Source of the DNA: Planctomycetota bacterium
Lineage (GTDB): Bacteria; Planctomycetota; UBA1135; GCA-002686595
DNA: 36,965 nucleotides
Assembly (NCBI GenBank): GCA_029259655.1
Contig: JAJDET010000160.1
Coordinates: 1-36,965, forward strand
Reading direction: 5' to 3'
Positions 18,200 to 28,093 of this stretch are shown one piece after another. Each line of letters begins with the position of its first letter. Position 1 is the stretch's first letter. The notes under the pieces are model-generated. The model worked only from the letters and a program-made list of their open reading frames with translations. It searched no databases and had not been told where the DNA came from. A program made the translations under genes and the position numbers.

Positions 18200-19366
18200 A
18201 CGCACCGAACGCACCGCGGCTTGCGCGCGACGCGCTCGCCACTTTTCGCAACGTGTCCACCGCATGTGCACAGTCTTCGCGCGTCGTGTTCCACCCGAGC
18301 GACAGCCGAATGCCTGCACGAGCCTCGTCGTCGTCGCATCCCAAGGCGACGAGCACGTGCGAAGGTTCGATCGACCCGCTCGCGCACGCCGAACCCGCAC
18401 TGACCTCGAGACCGGCGACATCGAGTGCGGTAACGAGCACCTTTCCGTCCGTTCCCGGAAAAACCAGGGCGAGTGTGTTCGGCAGACGCGCCGCGTCTTC
18501 TTCCGGTCCCATCCGTCGCACGTTCGGGAACGCATCGCGCAACTCGTTCCAGAGAACCTTGACGAACGCGCGCGCTCGTTCCCCGAATGTCTCCGTGTTC
18601 GCGACCGCGATCTCGACGGCGAACGCCGCTGCCGCAATGGCAGCTGCGTTCTCGGTTCCCGGTCGCAAGCCCTCTTCTTGACCGCCTCCGTGAAGGAGCG
18701 GTGCAAGCCTGACGCTCCGCTTGCGGAACAGGACTCCCACACCGATCGGTCCACCCGCCTTGTGCGCGGAGTACGACGCGAGGTCCGGACCCTCCGCAAC
18801 GGCCAGCGGGGGCCGGATTCGACCCAGGGCCTGGACCGCGTCGGTGTGCAGTATCGCTTCTGCGTGGGCGCGAACGAGGTCTGCGACCTCTGCCATCGGC
18901 TGGATCGCACCGATCTCGTTGTTTGCGGTCTGGATGGACACCAGGGTGGGCCCGCCCGCAGCCTCCAGCGCGGCCTCGAGTGCCGCAAGGTCCACACGTC
19001 CCCCGCCGTCCACCGGCAGCACCTCGAGCACACAGCCGTCTTTCTCGAGCGCTCGCGCAGCCTCCAGCACCGACGAGTGCTCCACGGCCGTCGTCACCAG
19101 ATGGGAAGCGCGGGCCGCGGTGAGTGCACCCCGCAGGGCGAGGTTGTTGCTCTCGGTTCCACCTGACGTGAAGAGGACCTCGTCCTCGTGTACGCCGAGG
19201 GCCCCCGCCACGCGCTCCCGCGCCCGGTCGATCAGGTCGCGTGCCGCGCGTCCCGAGGTATGTGGGCTCGACGGGTTCCCGAGCTGCCGCGCCCGACACT
19301 CCTCCCAGTACGCCTCGACCTCGGGCAGGAGCGGCGTGGTGGAGTTGTGGTCGAGGTAGACGCGCT

Positions 19367-19370
<4 letters not shown>
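18195..19370 (-). CDS. Cysteine desulfurase, NifS/IscS family
   Basis: PLP enzyme that removes sulfur from L-cysteine for Fe-S cluster assembly or tRNA thiolation. It is 391 residues. The N-terminus VYLDHNSTTPLLPEV is the substrate loop, HSS at 98-100 helps hold the cofactor, the PLP lysine is Lys204 in SYSAHKAGGPIG, and the persulfide cysteine is Cys329 in SAGSACASGS, both at IscS-like positions. GTG 19370 overlaps the parA TGA as GTGA, so the two are coupled. No iscU, iscR or mnmA is next to it, so its sulfur acceptor is unknown. Confidence 0.95.
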
Positions 19371-20341
<971 letters not shown>

Positions 20342-20408
20342 GGCGGCCCGCCGCCCACTCTACGCCCGTCCCCCGATGCGGGCGAGCGCCCGAGCCGCGA
20401 AGGGGGCT

Positions 20409-22043
20409 TCAGCTCGGATCCAGGCGAACCACGAGGTGCTCCGCGGCGAGCGGCTCGAGCTCGGCCACGAGCTCCTCGAGCCAGTCGCGGCCGTGGCGGG
20501 CGACGAAGGCCAGCCCCGAGAGGACGCGCTCCTGGGGGAGCCCGTGGGGTAGGAGATGGTTCCTCACGCGCCGGACGTGTCGCCGTCCGGACCCCTCACG
20601 GTTGCGTACGACGCGCTCGGCCCGCTTCGCGATCCCCTCGACCAGCTCGCGGATCTGGCCCGCGGTCCGCTTTGCCCGTACGGAGAGCCCGCGGTCCACG
20701 CCATCGAGGTCCGTGCGCGCGGCCAGGAGCTCCCCCGCGGCCCGGCCTGCGATCTCGCGCAACCGCTCGGCCGCCGCCACGGCCGCCTCCCCGGGCACGG
20801 GCTCGCCGAGCCTTCCCTCGAGGACGCTCCGTACGTCGAGCTCGAGACGCTCCAGGGAGCGCGCGCACTCGGGCTCCACGAGCGTGGCCGAGAGCCGCGG
20901 CACGAACGGCACCGACGGGAGGCCGCCTGTCCTGCGGAGGGTTGTGGTCTGCGCCAGGCTGGTGAGCTCCTGCCAGCCCCCCACCCGGGCAGCGAGGGGC
21001 AGGAGGGCGGTCTGGAGGCGCGGGCGCAGGACCGCCCCCGCGATCCACTCGGCCGGGGCCTGAACGATCTCCGCGGCCAGCTCCGCAGGCGTGCGAGATC
21101 CTGCCTCGCCCCCGTATCGGAAGCCGTCGCCGCCCAGCCGCAGCGCTGTGGGGTCGGCGAGGCCGAGCCGGTGCACCAGCGGACATCCGTCCGGGTCGTG
21201 CGCGACCTCGTACGCGTGCTCCCCGAGACGCGCGGCGTCGTCCCGCAGCCCTGCCGCCAAGCAGCGCGTTACCAGTCGCGCCAGCGTGCGCGAGAGCTCT
21301 CCGCGCAACCAGTCCGGGTCGAGCACGACCAGGCCCAGGTGGCCGAGCAGTCCGTTCACGGCTCGCGCGTGGGTCTGGGCCAGGGTCTCCCCCTCGCGCG
21401 GGAGGAACAGCGCCAGCATCTCCTCGGTGTGCTCGCCCTCCCACACGAGGCTCCTGACCAGGGCGTGGAGGGCTCCGAGCCCGTCCCGCGCTCCTTCCAG
21501 GGGCCGACGCGCAGGCCGGGGACAGGAGGCCTCCGCCCGGGACAGGGCGACCGCCCGGAGGTCCAGGTTCTCGTTCAGGAAGGTGGCCCGCTCGTCGCCG
21601 GTCAGGAGGTCGTCCGCGCAGCTCCAGAGAACCGGCACGACCGGTCGGCCCCAGCGAGCTGCCAGGTCGCGCGCGAGCCGGATCGCGTGGAGCGCGCCGA
21701 GGAGTCCCTCGAGCGTCCCGCCGAAGAGCGTGGGCATACTCTCGGTCAAGACGATGGAGGCCGCGGGGTCGGCCAGCACCCGCAGGTTGTCGAGGGCGGC
21801 GACCGGGGGCTCGAGCTTCGAGAGCCCCTGCTCCCAGCGGACGACGCGGTCGGCCCGCTCTTCCTCGTCCGCGAGGATCGCGGGCGGCTCGATACCGTCC
21901 AGCCGGCGCGGAACGAGCGGACCCTCGAGGCCTCGGGGTGCGGGGTCCGCGGCCAGGGCGGCGCGCTCCAGGGAGCCCAGCCCGAAGACGTCCGCGGGGA
22001 GGTGCTCGAGGGAGATCGGCATGCCCGGCGCGAGCGGGCTCAC
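20409..22043 (-). CDS. Divergent BshC-like putative cysteine-adding enzyme
   Basis: BshC is the putative ligase that adds cysteine to GlcN-malate in bacillithiol synthesis. The C-terminal half matches the family well (LRPRLQTALLPLAARVGGWQEL, then SVPFVPRLSATLVE), and the length of 544 residues is typical. Two family hallmarks are altered: the usual TGQQ..LFGGPLY stretch reads TESMPTLFGGTLEGL, and the VFW..EDHD/DDHD segment reads VLWSCADDLLTGDE. So the fold is likely BshC, but substrate or activity may differ. The start is GTG 22043, overlapping the pyrF TGA as GTGA; ATG 22022 is an alternative. bshA and bshB are not in the window. Confidence 0.75.
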   Translation of the reverse strand: MSPLAPGMPISLEHLPADVFGLGSLERAALAADPAPRGLEGPLVPRRLDGIEPPAILADEEERADRVVRWEQGLSKLEPPVAALDNLRVLADPAASIVLTESMPTLFGGTLEGLLGALHAIRLARDLAARWGRPVVPVLWSCADDLLTGDERATFLNENLDLRAVALSRAEASCPRPARRPLEGARDGLGALHALVRSLVWEGEHTEEMLALFLPREGETLAQTHARAVNGLLGHLGLVVLDPDWLRGELSRTLARLVTRCLAAGLRDDAARLGEHAYEVAHDPDGCPLVHRLGLADPTALRLGGDGFRYGGEAGSRTPAELAAEIVQAPAEWIAGAVLRPRLQTALLPLAARVGGWQELTSLAQTTTLRRTGGLPSVPFVPRLSATLVEPECARSLERLELDVRSVLEGRLGEPVPGEAAVAAAERLREIAGRAAGELLAARTDLDGVDRGLSVRAKRTAGQIRELVEGIAKRAERVVRNREGSGRRHVRRVRNHLLPHGLPQERVLSGLAFVARHGRDWLEELVAELEPLAAEHLVVRLDPS

Positions 22044-22957
22044 GCTCCCGACACGGTACCCGCTCGCCCGACGGCGGCGGACACCTCGGCGATCATCGCG
22101 TCCAGTGCTTCCCGGGCCGCATCCTTCCAGGGCATCCCGGCGCGATCGCGGTAGGCGAAGGCGATCCCGCGCGAGGAGTTCACGAGCGCGCCGCGCCCGC
22201 CTGCCAGGAACGCCGTCGCGAGGGACCCGGCCCCGCCACCCTGGGCGCCGTAGCCCGGCAGTAGCAGGGGGGTGCGCGGCAGTGCGTCGCGGAAGCTCTT
22301 GAGGTCGGCGGCGTGTGTGGCCCCGACGACCGCACCGACCGAGGAGAGCCCGCACGCGCCGACGAGCGGTTCGCCCCAGGCGTCGACCCGTCGCGCGACC
22401 TCGCGCCAGAGCGGCGGATCGCCGTGGAGCTGGAGGTCGTCGCCGCCCGGATTGGAGGTTCGCACGAGCACGAAGAGCCCACGACCCGTGCGCGCAGCGA
22501 TTCGGATCAGCGGCTCGATCGAGTCCCCGCCCAGGTAGGGGTTCACCGTGATCGCGTCACACAGATGTGGAGCCTCGGGCTCTTCGCCGTCGCCGAGGAA
22601 GGCGCGCCCGTAGGCGGCCGACGTGCTCGCGATGTCCCCGCGTTTGACATCGCCGATCACGAGCAGGCCCGCGTCGCGCGCCCCCGCGACGACGCGCTCC
22701 CAGGCGCCCACGCCATCCGCACCGAGCTCCTCGAAGAAGGCCGACTGCGGTTTGACCGCGGCGACCCGATCCCGCGCCAGGTCGACGAGCTCGAGGGAGA
22801 ACTCCGCCAGGGCCCGGGCCCGGTCCTGACGCGCAGCGCGCCGGTCGCGGACGACCGCGTATTCCTCGGGCAGGAGGTCGGGGTGGGGATCGATGCCGAG
22901 GAGGCAGGGGTTCCCGGCGTGGCGTACGGCGTCGTCCAGGCGGTCAGCGAAGTTCAA
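22040..22957 (-). CDS. pyrF: Orotidine 5'-phosphate decarboxylase, type 2
   Basis: Last enzyme of UMP synthesis. It is 305 residues, the long PyrF subtype 2. The catalytic lysine motif is IGDVKRGDIASTSAAY, and other family stretches are LLGIDPHPDLLPE, AVKPQSAFFEELG and LVNSSRGIAFAY. The start is TTG 22957, which overlaps the DUF502 stop as TTGA; no ATG or GTG keeps the conserved N-terminus LNFADRLDDAV. It is the middle member of the coupled run hemW-DUF502-pyrF-bshC. Confidence 0.94.
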   Translation of the reverse strand: MNFADRLDDAVRHAGNPCLLGIDPHPDLLPEEYAVVRDRRAARQDRARALAEFSLELVDLARDRVAAVKPQSAFFEELGADGVGAWERVVAGARDAGLLVIGDVKRGDIASTSAAYGRAFLGDGEEPEAPHLCDAITVNPYLGGDSIEPLIRIAARTGRGLFVLVRTSNPGGDDLQLHGDPPLWREVARRVDAWGEPLVGACGLSSVGAVVGATHAADLKSFRDALPRTPLLLPGYGAQGGGAGSLATAFLAGGRGALVNSSRGIAFAYRDRAGMPWKDAAREALDAMIAEVSAAVGRAGTVSGA

Positions 22958-23892
22958 GCAGCTTCCTCGATGTCCCCGCCGTCGGCCTCCTTCGAGCCGA
23001 AGGCCGGCACCTCGCCGGGCCGGCCGACCTGTTCCCGGGGAGGAATCAGGACGCCGCCGGAGACCGTGATGCGCAGGGCTTCGTCCACCGACAGCGAGAG
23101 CGGAACGAGGTCGTCGGCGGGGATCATGATGGTATAGCCCGTCATGGGCATCGGCGAGGACGGCACGAAGACGCAGACCAGGTTGCCCTCCTCGCGCTCT
23201 GTGAGGGTTCGCAGCGCCGTGTTGGTCACGAAGCCCAGGGACCAGAGACCCTTCCTCGGGTAGGGCACCGCGACCACGGACTCGAATTCGATCTCCGAGT
23301 CGGAGAGGAAGAACTCGACCAGCTGCTTGGCGCACGGGTAGACCGACCGGACGATCGGCAGGGCGCCCATCAGACGTTCGAACCCGGCGATCAGGCTGCG
23401 TCCGAAGAAGCCGGAGAGCGTCCACCCGACGAGCAGGACCAGGAGCACGGACAGCAGCGCTCCGACGAGGGGGTGGACCTTCGCCTGGACCGCCTCGCGC
23501 AGCTTCGCCGAGTCGATGCAGAGCTCCGGCAGGTCGCGGAGGAATCCCTCGCGCTCCACACGCAGGAGCGCGAGCTGGTTCGAGAAGTTCTGGGAGCGGA
23601 CGTATCCGGTCCGGGCGCCGACGGTCTGCAGATCGAGCGGCAGGGCTGCCGGGTCGAGGAACTCCGAGGAGTAGGGGTCGATCCCGAGTCGATCGAGTGC
23701 GCGCCATACCAGAGCGTTTCCCTCGAGGCTCCAGTAGATGGTGGCGTTGATGGGCTTCGTGACGGAGTTGCTCGCGAACTGGAAGACCGTCACGAAGGCG
23801 AAGCCGGTCAGCACGACCGGCAGGAGCGTCACGAGACCGCGCAAGAAGAGCGCCGCCAGTGCGCTGCGTTTCGTTCGACGCCGGGTCTTCAT
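22954..23892 (-). CDS. DUF502 family membrane protein
   Basis: 312-residue inner-membrane protein of unknown function. Two strong membrane helices are visible: near residues 12-40 (FLRGLVTLLPVVLTGFAFV) and near 145-165 (LVGALLSVLLVLLVGWTLSG). The signature of the family follows: RLMGALPIVRSVYPCAKQ, then VVAVPYPRKGLWSLGFVTN and VFVPSSPMPMTGYTIMIPA. The roughly 100 residues between the helices form a larger insert than in most members (usually about 200 aa in total). ATG 23892 overlaps the hemW stop (ATGA). Confidence 0.92.
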   Translation of the reverse strand: MKTRRRTKRSALAALFLRGLVTLLPVVLTGFAFVTVFQFASNSVTKPINATIYWSLEGNALVWRALDRLGIDPYSSEFLDPAALPLDLQTVGARTGYVRSQNFSNQLALLRVEREGFLRDLPELCIDSAKLREAVQAKVHPLVGALLSVLLVLLVGWTLSGFFGRSLIAGFERLMGALPIVRSVYPCAKQLVEFFLSDSEIEFESVVAVPYPRKGLWSLGFVTNTALRTLTEREEGNLVCVFVPSSPMPMTGYTIMIPADDLVPLSLSVDEALRITVSGGVLIPPREQVGRPGEVPAFGSKEADGGDIEEAA

Positions 23893-25100
23893 GACTCGTG
23901 GACCGCCTCCGGGGCAGTCGCGGTCTCGAGGAAGCGAACGGCCACCGCGTCGGCCAGTGGGAGGCCGCGGGAGGTCAGCGCGAAGCGTCCGTCCCGCTCC
24001 GCGAGGAGTCCCTGTTCGACGAGCGCCCGCGCCTCCGCGAGGCTGGGGTCGATTTCGTCCGCAAAGCCCGCAGTCGCGCGGGCCTCTTCGGGCGAGACGC
24101 CGCGGGTGGTGCGCAGGCCGAGCCACCAGGTCTCCCCCAGACTCGCGCGCGGGGAGAGACGCTCGGACCAGGCGGGCCCGGCCTGGGCCAGGACGTCCGC
24201 GCGCCACGTCTCGAGCGAACGTGCATTCCCGAAGCGGTCCCGGCCGACCCGGCTCACGGCCGAGGGACCGAGCCCGACGTAGGGCCCGTTCTCCCAGTAG
24301 TTGACGTTGTGGAGGCAATGGCGACCGGATAGGGAGAAATTGGAGAGCTCATAGGCTTCGAACCCGGCGCTCCGGAGCCGTGCGTGCGTGCGCTCGAAGA
24401 AGGCCAGCTCGAGCTCCTCGCCGGCGCGTGCGAGCTTGCCTTCCTGGCGCCACCGCTCGAACGCTGTCCCCGGCTCGAAGGCCAGGTGATAGGCGCTCAC
24501 GTGGGTCGGGCCCCAGCCGAGGACGCGCTCGAGGTCCTGCTCCCAGTCGTCGATGTCCTGGCCGGGAGCCGCGTAGATCAGGTCGGTGTTCAGGTCGTCG
24601 AAGCCCGCCGTGCGGGCCGCGTCGAATGCGAGGAAGGCCTGCCGCGGTCCGTGGACGCGACCGAAGCTCTCGAGGATCTCCGGCCGCAGGCTCTGGACAC
24701 CGATCGAGAGCCGAGTCGCGCCCAGCTCGAGCAGCCGGGCTGCCTTGGCGACGTCGAGGCTCTCCGGGTTGCACTCGACCGTGACCTCGGCGGCTGACCG
24801 ACGGAAACCCGTGATGCGATCGAGACCGTCGAAGAGCGCCTCGAGGTCCACGATGGAGAGCCAGGTGGGCGTGCCGCCGCCCACGAAGACCGTCGTCGGT
24901 TCCAGGGGCGCGCGGCGTTCGGCCTCACGCATCAGCAGGGGGACGAAGCCCTCCGAATCCGTCGCCACGGCGGCGAAGGAATAGAAGTCGCAATAGTGGC
25001 ACTTGGCCGCACAGAACGGGACGTGGACGTAGAGCGGTGTCCCGGCCCGCGGGGGCTCGATGCTCGAGCCGGTCGAACTCTCGTCGCCGGCGGTCTTCAT
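23889..25100 (-). CDS. hemW: Radical SAM protein HemW (HemN-like)
   Basis: Radical SAM protein of 403 residues. The 4Fe-4S motif is PFCAAKCHYCDF with Cys30, Cys34 and Cys37. Family landmarks are FVGGGTPTWLS, VECNPESLD, ATRLSIGVQSLRPEIL and YELSNFS, followed by a C-terminal HemN domain. HemW is usually a heme chaperone rather than a coproporphyrinogen oxidase; that distinction is taken from the family, since key HemN-only residues cannot be checked here. ATG 25100 is chosen because the frame before it is low-complexity Ser/Ala. Its gene lies 31 bases after the sigma factor gene. Confidence 0.92.
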   Translation of the reverse strand: MKTAGDESSTGSSIEPPRAGTPLYVHVPFCAAKCHYCDFYSFAAVATDSEGFVPLLMREAERRAPLEPTTVFVGGGTPTWLSIVDLEALFDGLDRITGFRRSAAEVTVECNPESLDVAKAARLLELGATRLSIGVQSLRPEILESFGRVHGPRQAFLAFDAARTAGFDDLNTDLIYAAPGQDIDDWEQDLERVLGWGPTHVSAYHLAFEPGTAFERWRQEGKLARAGEELELAFFERTHARLRSAGFEAYELSNFSLSGRHCLHNVNYWENGPYVGLGPSAVSRVGRDRFGNARSLETWRADVLAQAGPAWSERLSPRASLGETWWLGLRTTRGVSPEEARATAGFADEIDPSLAEARALVEQGLLAERDGRFALTSRGLPLADAVAVRFLETATAPEAVHES

Positions 25101-25131
25101 TCCGTCACCCTCGCGCGCGGCCGCGCCGGAG

Positions 25132-26037
25132 CTACTTGCCCTCCATGATCTGGTAGAGCTTCTTGAGGGTGGCGCGCTCGATCTGACGGACGCGCTCGCG
25201 CGTGAGGCCAACGATCTTCCCGATCTCCTTGAGCGTCATGGGTTCGGGGTGTTCCTTGCCGAGGCCGTAGCGCAGGCGAAGGATCGCGGCTTCGCGATCC
25301 TCGAGTACGGAGAGCAACTCCCCCATCTTATCCAGGAGGTCGTTGTTGAGGATCTGCTCGTCCGGGGTCGGAGAGCGCTCGTCCTCGACCGAGTCCTGGT
25401 GCGCGGACAGAACATCGAGCGACACCTGCGGGGCGATGCCCGAGGTGAGGATCGTCTGTTTCAGGAGCGGCCAGGTCTCTTCGGGAACTCCGAGCTCGTG
25501 GATGACTTCCTCGATGCTCGGCGTACGACCCAGTCGGAACTCCAATTCCCTGCTAACGTTTCTCCATTTGGATACCAACTCACTCATATAGCCCGGTACA
25601 CGCACGGATTTCACCGTGTTGGAAAGGGCTCGGCGAATGGCCTGTTTGATCCACCAGGTACCGTAGGTCGAGAAGCGACAGCCCGCATCCGGGTCGAACT
25701 TCTCCGCAGCCTTCATCAGACCGATATTTCCCTCGGCGATGAGGTCCTGCAGAGAGAGGCCGCGCTCGGCATAGAGCTTCGCAATCGACACTACGAGCCT
25801 CAGGTTGGCTCGGATCATGTGCTCACGTGCTCGCAGATCACCGGCTTGGATCCGGCGTGCGAGTCCGCGCTCCTCCTCGGCCGTCAGGAGGGAGACTTCG
25901 TTGATCTCGTGGAGATAGGTCTCCAGGCAGCGCTCGGAAGAAATAATTCCCTCCCAGCCCGGTTTCCGGGGAGCTCGAGGTGTGGGACCCGGATCACGTG
26001 CCTCCGGGCGAAGGGGCGGCCACCTGGGAGTGGCCAT
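25132..26037 (-). CDS. RNA polymerase sigma-70 factor, group 1/2-like (no long region 1.1)
   Basis: Sigma factor of 301 residues. Region 1.2/2 is complete ([75 protein letters not shown]). Region 3 and region 4 follow ([35 protein letters not shown]). Its size suggests a group 2, RpoS/SigA-type factor rather than the full housekeeping sigma with long region 1.1. ATG 26037 is preferred because GGAGGG (26042-26047) stands 4 bases before it; ATG 26049 would start inside that site. It is divergent from the HPr-fusion gene, with 139 bases between. Confidence 0.93.
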   Translation of the reverse strand: MATPRWPPLRPEARDPGPTPRAPRKPGWEGIISSERCLETYLHEINEVSLLTAEEERGLARRIQAGDLRAREHMIRANLRLVVSIAKLYAERGLSLQDLIAEGNIGLMKAAEKFDPDAGCRFSTYGTWWIKQAIRRALSNTVKSVRVPGYMSELVSKWRNVSRELEFRLGRTPSIEEVIHELGVPEETWPLLKQTILTSGIAPQVSLDVLSAHQDSVEDERSPTPDEQILNNDLLDKMGELLSVLEDREAAILRLRYGLGKEHPEPMTLKEIGKIVGLTRERVRQIERATLKKLYQIMEGK

Positions 26038-26041
26038 GGCA

Positions 26042-26047
26042 CCCTCC
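26042..26047 (-). promoter_or_regulatory. Ribosome-binding site deciding the sigma factor start
   Basis: GGAGGG on the minus strand, 4 bases from ATG 26037. It makes that ATG the likely start over the in-frame ATG 26049. Confidence 0.65.
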
Positions 26048-26176
26048 ATCGGTCCGTGCCGAGCCCGGTCTTGAGCCGGCTTGGATGACGACGGCAGATC
26101 CCGGGCTGTCGCCCTGGCTTCTCAAACGGCCGACTCGCCGGTACCGTGGATACTGCGGGATCGCACCCCGCGGGCG

Positions 26177-27484
26177 ATGACGGAGACACCCCTCGAAGAG
26201 GTCATCCAGGAACGCCAGTTCATCGGCATCCTGCAGACGCATGCCGAGGTGTTCTTTCGCCTGACGAACACGCTTCGCGGTCGGCAGCAGAAGCCCTGGA
26301 ACCCGAAGCACTACTACCAGCTCATTCACCAGGCGAACGAGCTCGAGTCGTTCCTCGACGACTACGGCGCTCGCTACAACCGCCACTACTGCTTCCTGAC
26401 CGAGCTGGTCGCCTCCCTTCGAGCGTTCGCCCAGGCGGGCTACAGCCTCGTCCACATGCAAGGACGGCTCGTGTCCTACGGGATCCAGGAGAAGGCCGGA
26501 GATGGAGTGTTCGAAGAGGTCTCGAAGGCGGCGGACCACGTCCTGACCCTGATCCGCCGTTCGACCGGCGACATGCTGGCCGCAGCGGCCACGGAGGCCT
26601 CGCGCCTCGGGATGGAGCTCACGCCGGAAGAGATGTCCGACGAGCGGTTCCTACCCGTCGTCGTACGCCAGCGCTTGCCCCGAAACGTCGGGGTCGAGGA
26701 CATCCCCGAGGAAGAGCAGCGGATCGCCGAAGTGGCCTCCAAGTATCTCCTCGCCTGCGAGATGCTGGACGATCTCTCGGTCCGCCGCATCTCGGACGCG
26801 AACGAACGGCGCCGCTATCTCTCGGCCGCCTGCACCGAGGAGCACGCGCGCGTTTACGAGGCCACGGTTCACAACCTGCAGTCGGCTTACGACACCTACA
26901 TCAAGAACACCGTCCTCGAGTCCCACGACGAGGGGCTTCCGGTTCTCCGAGGTCTGGCGTCGACGGCGTTGCACCTGTTCGAAGGCGTCACCTTTCTGAC
27001 GCACTTCTGCGAGCGCCACGAAAGCGATACCCGTAGCGAGACCGCAAAGCAGATCGCCGAAGTCGTCGATCGCGATCTGGTCGAGGACGCCATCCTCAAC
27101 CACCTGGTTCACGCCGCCAACCTGGCCATGGTCTCCGGCCGGGCCGTGGCCAAGAGTCTTCTGCGCTGCTACACGAACGCGCAGGAGCTCGAGGTCGATC
27201 TGGGTCCGGACCTCATGCTGCATGCGCGTCCGGCTTCCCTGATCGTCGGGATCGTCAACCACTACGGGACCCCGGTCGAGATGGAGCTCGGAGATCAGAA
27301 GTGCAACGCCGCCTCGATCCTCGAGCTCCTGCTGGCCGTCGGCTCGCACCCAGACGAAAGACGCTTCGTGTTCCGCGGCGATTCCCACCCGTTGCACGAC
27401 ATCGGCCTTCTCTTCCAGCACGGGCTCGGCGAGGGAGGGCTGGATGGTCTTCCCTCCGAGCTGAGCTACCTGCAACGGAAGTAG
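26177..27484 (+). CDS. HPr-like phosphocarrier domain fused to a long helical protein
   Basis: 435 residues from ATG 26177. The first 330 or so residues look all-helical and are not recognised (FIGILQTHAEVFFRLTNTL; HYYQLIHQANELESFLDDYG). The last 100 match HPr, the phosphocarrier of the PTS: DLMLHARPASLIVGIVNHYG has the active-site His349 with the Arg two residues after it, and CNAASILELLLAVG has Ser380 in the position of regulatory Ser46. The His-Ser distance is 31 residues, exactly as in HPr (15 and 46), although the Lys before the Ser is Ala. No EI, EII or HPr kinase gene is present. The same frame is open for 32 codons upstream, but that part looks non-coding. A signalling role for the helical part is inference. 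Confidence 0.8.
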   Translation: MTETPLEEVIQERQFIGILQTHAEVFFRLTNTLRGRQQKPWNPKHYYQLIHQANELESFLDDYGARYNRHYCFLTELVASLRAFAQAGYSLVHMQGRLVSYGIQEKAGDGVFEEVSKAADHVLTLIRRSTGDMLAAAATEASRLGMELTPEEMSDERFLPVVVRQRLPRNVGVEDIPEEEQRIAEVASKYLLACEMLDDLSVRRISDANERRRYLSAACTEEHARVYEATVHNLQSAYDTYIKNTVLESHDEGLPVLRGLASTALHLFEGVTFLTHFCERHESDTRSETAKQIAEVVDRDLVEDAILNHLVHAANLAMVSGRAVAKSLLRCYTNAQELEVDLGPDLMLHARPASLIVGIVNHYGTPVEMELGDQKCNAASILELLLAVGSHPDERRFVFRGDSHPLHDIGLLFQHGLGEGGLDGLPSELSYLQRK

Positions 27485-27517
27485 GACCGGGGGCGTCACC
27501 CCGTGTGGCTTCGACGG

Positions 27518-28093
27518 ATGTGGACGCTGCCCCTCCGGCGGCCCCTCGGGTGGGTGGTCGTGATCGCGAGCCTCGGACTGGGAGTTCTGCTCGTTGGTAC
27601 GGATTCCGCGGAGGGGGAACGCGCCGCGGGTCAGGTCGCATTCCTCGTCGGCCTGTCCGCCATCTCCCTGAACCTGGGGACCCTGGCCGCGCTCGGGCCA
27701 TCGCTGGCCCGCCTTCCGAAGATCGCCCGACTGGGACTCGAGGCTTCGGTCCTCGGAACATGGGTCCTGGCACTCCAGGGTTTGGCCCTCGGGGGCCCTC
27801 TTGTCCGTGCGATCGAGTTGCCCTGGCTTCGCGTCCTGGGCCTGGACCTTCACCTCCTCTTGCTGGGCCTCCTCGCTCTGCGCTTGTGCGGCAGCGGTGG
27901 CTTGCGAGTCGCCGCCTTCCTCGCGAGTGCCTGGGTCCTTCCGACGGTCTTCCGCTGGAAGACGCTGGCCCCCGCCCTGGACCCGGTTGGGGTTCTGTCC
28001 GATTCGCTGGACCGATTTCCCTGGGCCCTCTTTCTCGGCGGCCTGGCCCTTGCTTCTCTCCTGATGGCGGCGGAGTCGCCCTCCAGGAAGTAG
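27518..28093 (+). CDS. Small hypothetical membrane protein
   Basis: 191 residues from ATG 27518 (GTG 27503 is in frame and would add 5). It is very hydrophobic with five or six likely membrane helices, such as PLGWVVVIASLGLGVLLVG, GQVAFLVGLSAISLNLGTL, GTWVLALQGLALGG, LDLHLLLLGLLALRL and FPWALFLGGLALASLLMA. Charges between helices are few. I do not recognise a family. It follows the HPr-fusion gene closely (33 bases) and precedes the parB upstream region, so it may be co-expressed with the HPr-fusion gene. Confidence 0.6.
   Translation: MWTLPLRRPLGWVVVIASLGLGVLLVGTDSAEGERAAGQVAFLVGLSAISLNLGTLAALGPSLARLPKIARLGLEASVLGTWVLALQGLALGGPLVRAIELPWLRVLGLDLHLLLLGLLALRLCGSGGLRVAAFLASAWVLPTVFRWKTLAPALDPVGVLSDSLDRFPWALFLGGLALASLLMAAESPSRK

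Noticed and set aside
20556-22154. 532-codon plus-strand frame opposite bshC
   Set aside because: The BshC C-terminal signature is on the minus strand and the plus frame is low-complexity.
26126-26154. Promoter for the HPr-fusion gene (GATACT at 26149-26154)
   Set aside because: The -10 match is fair but no -35 is present and the distance to the ATG gives no further support.
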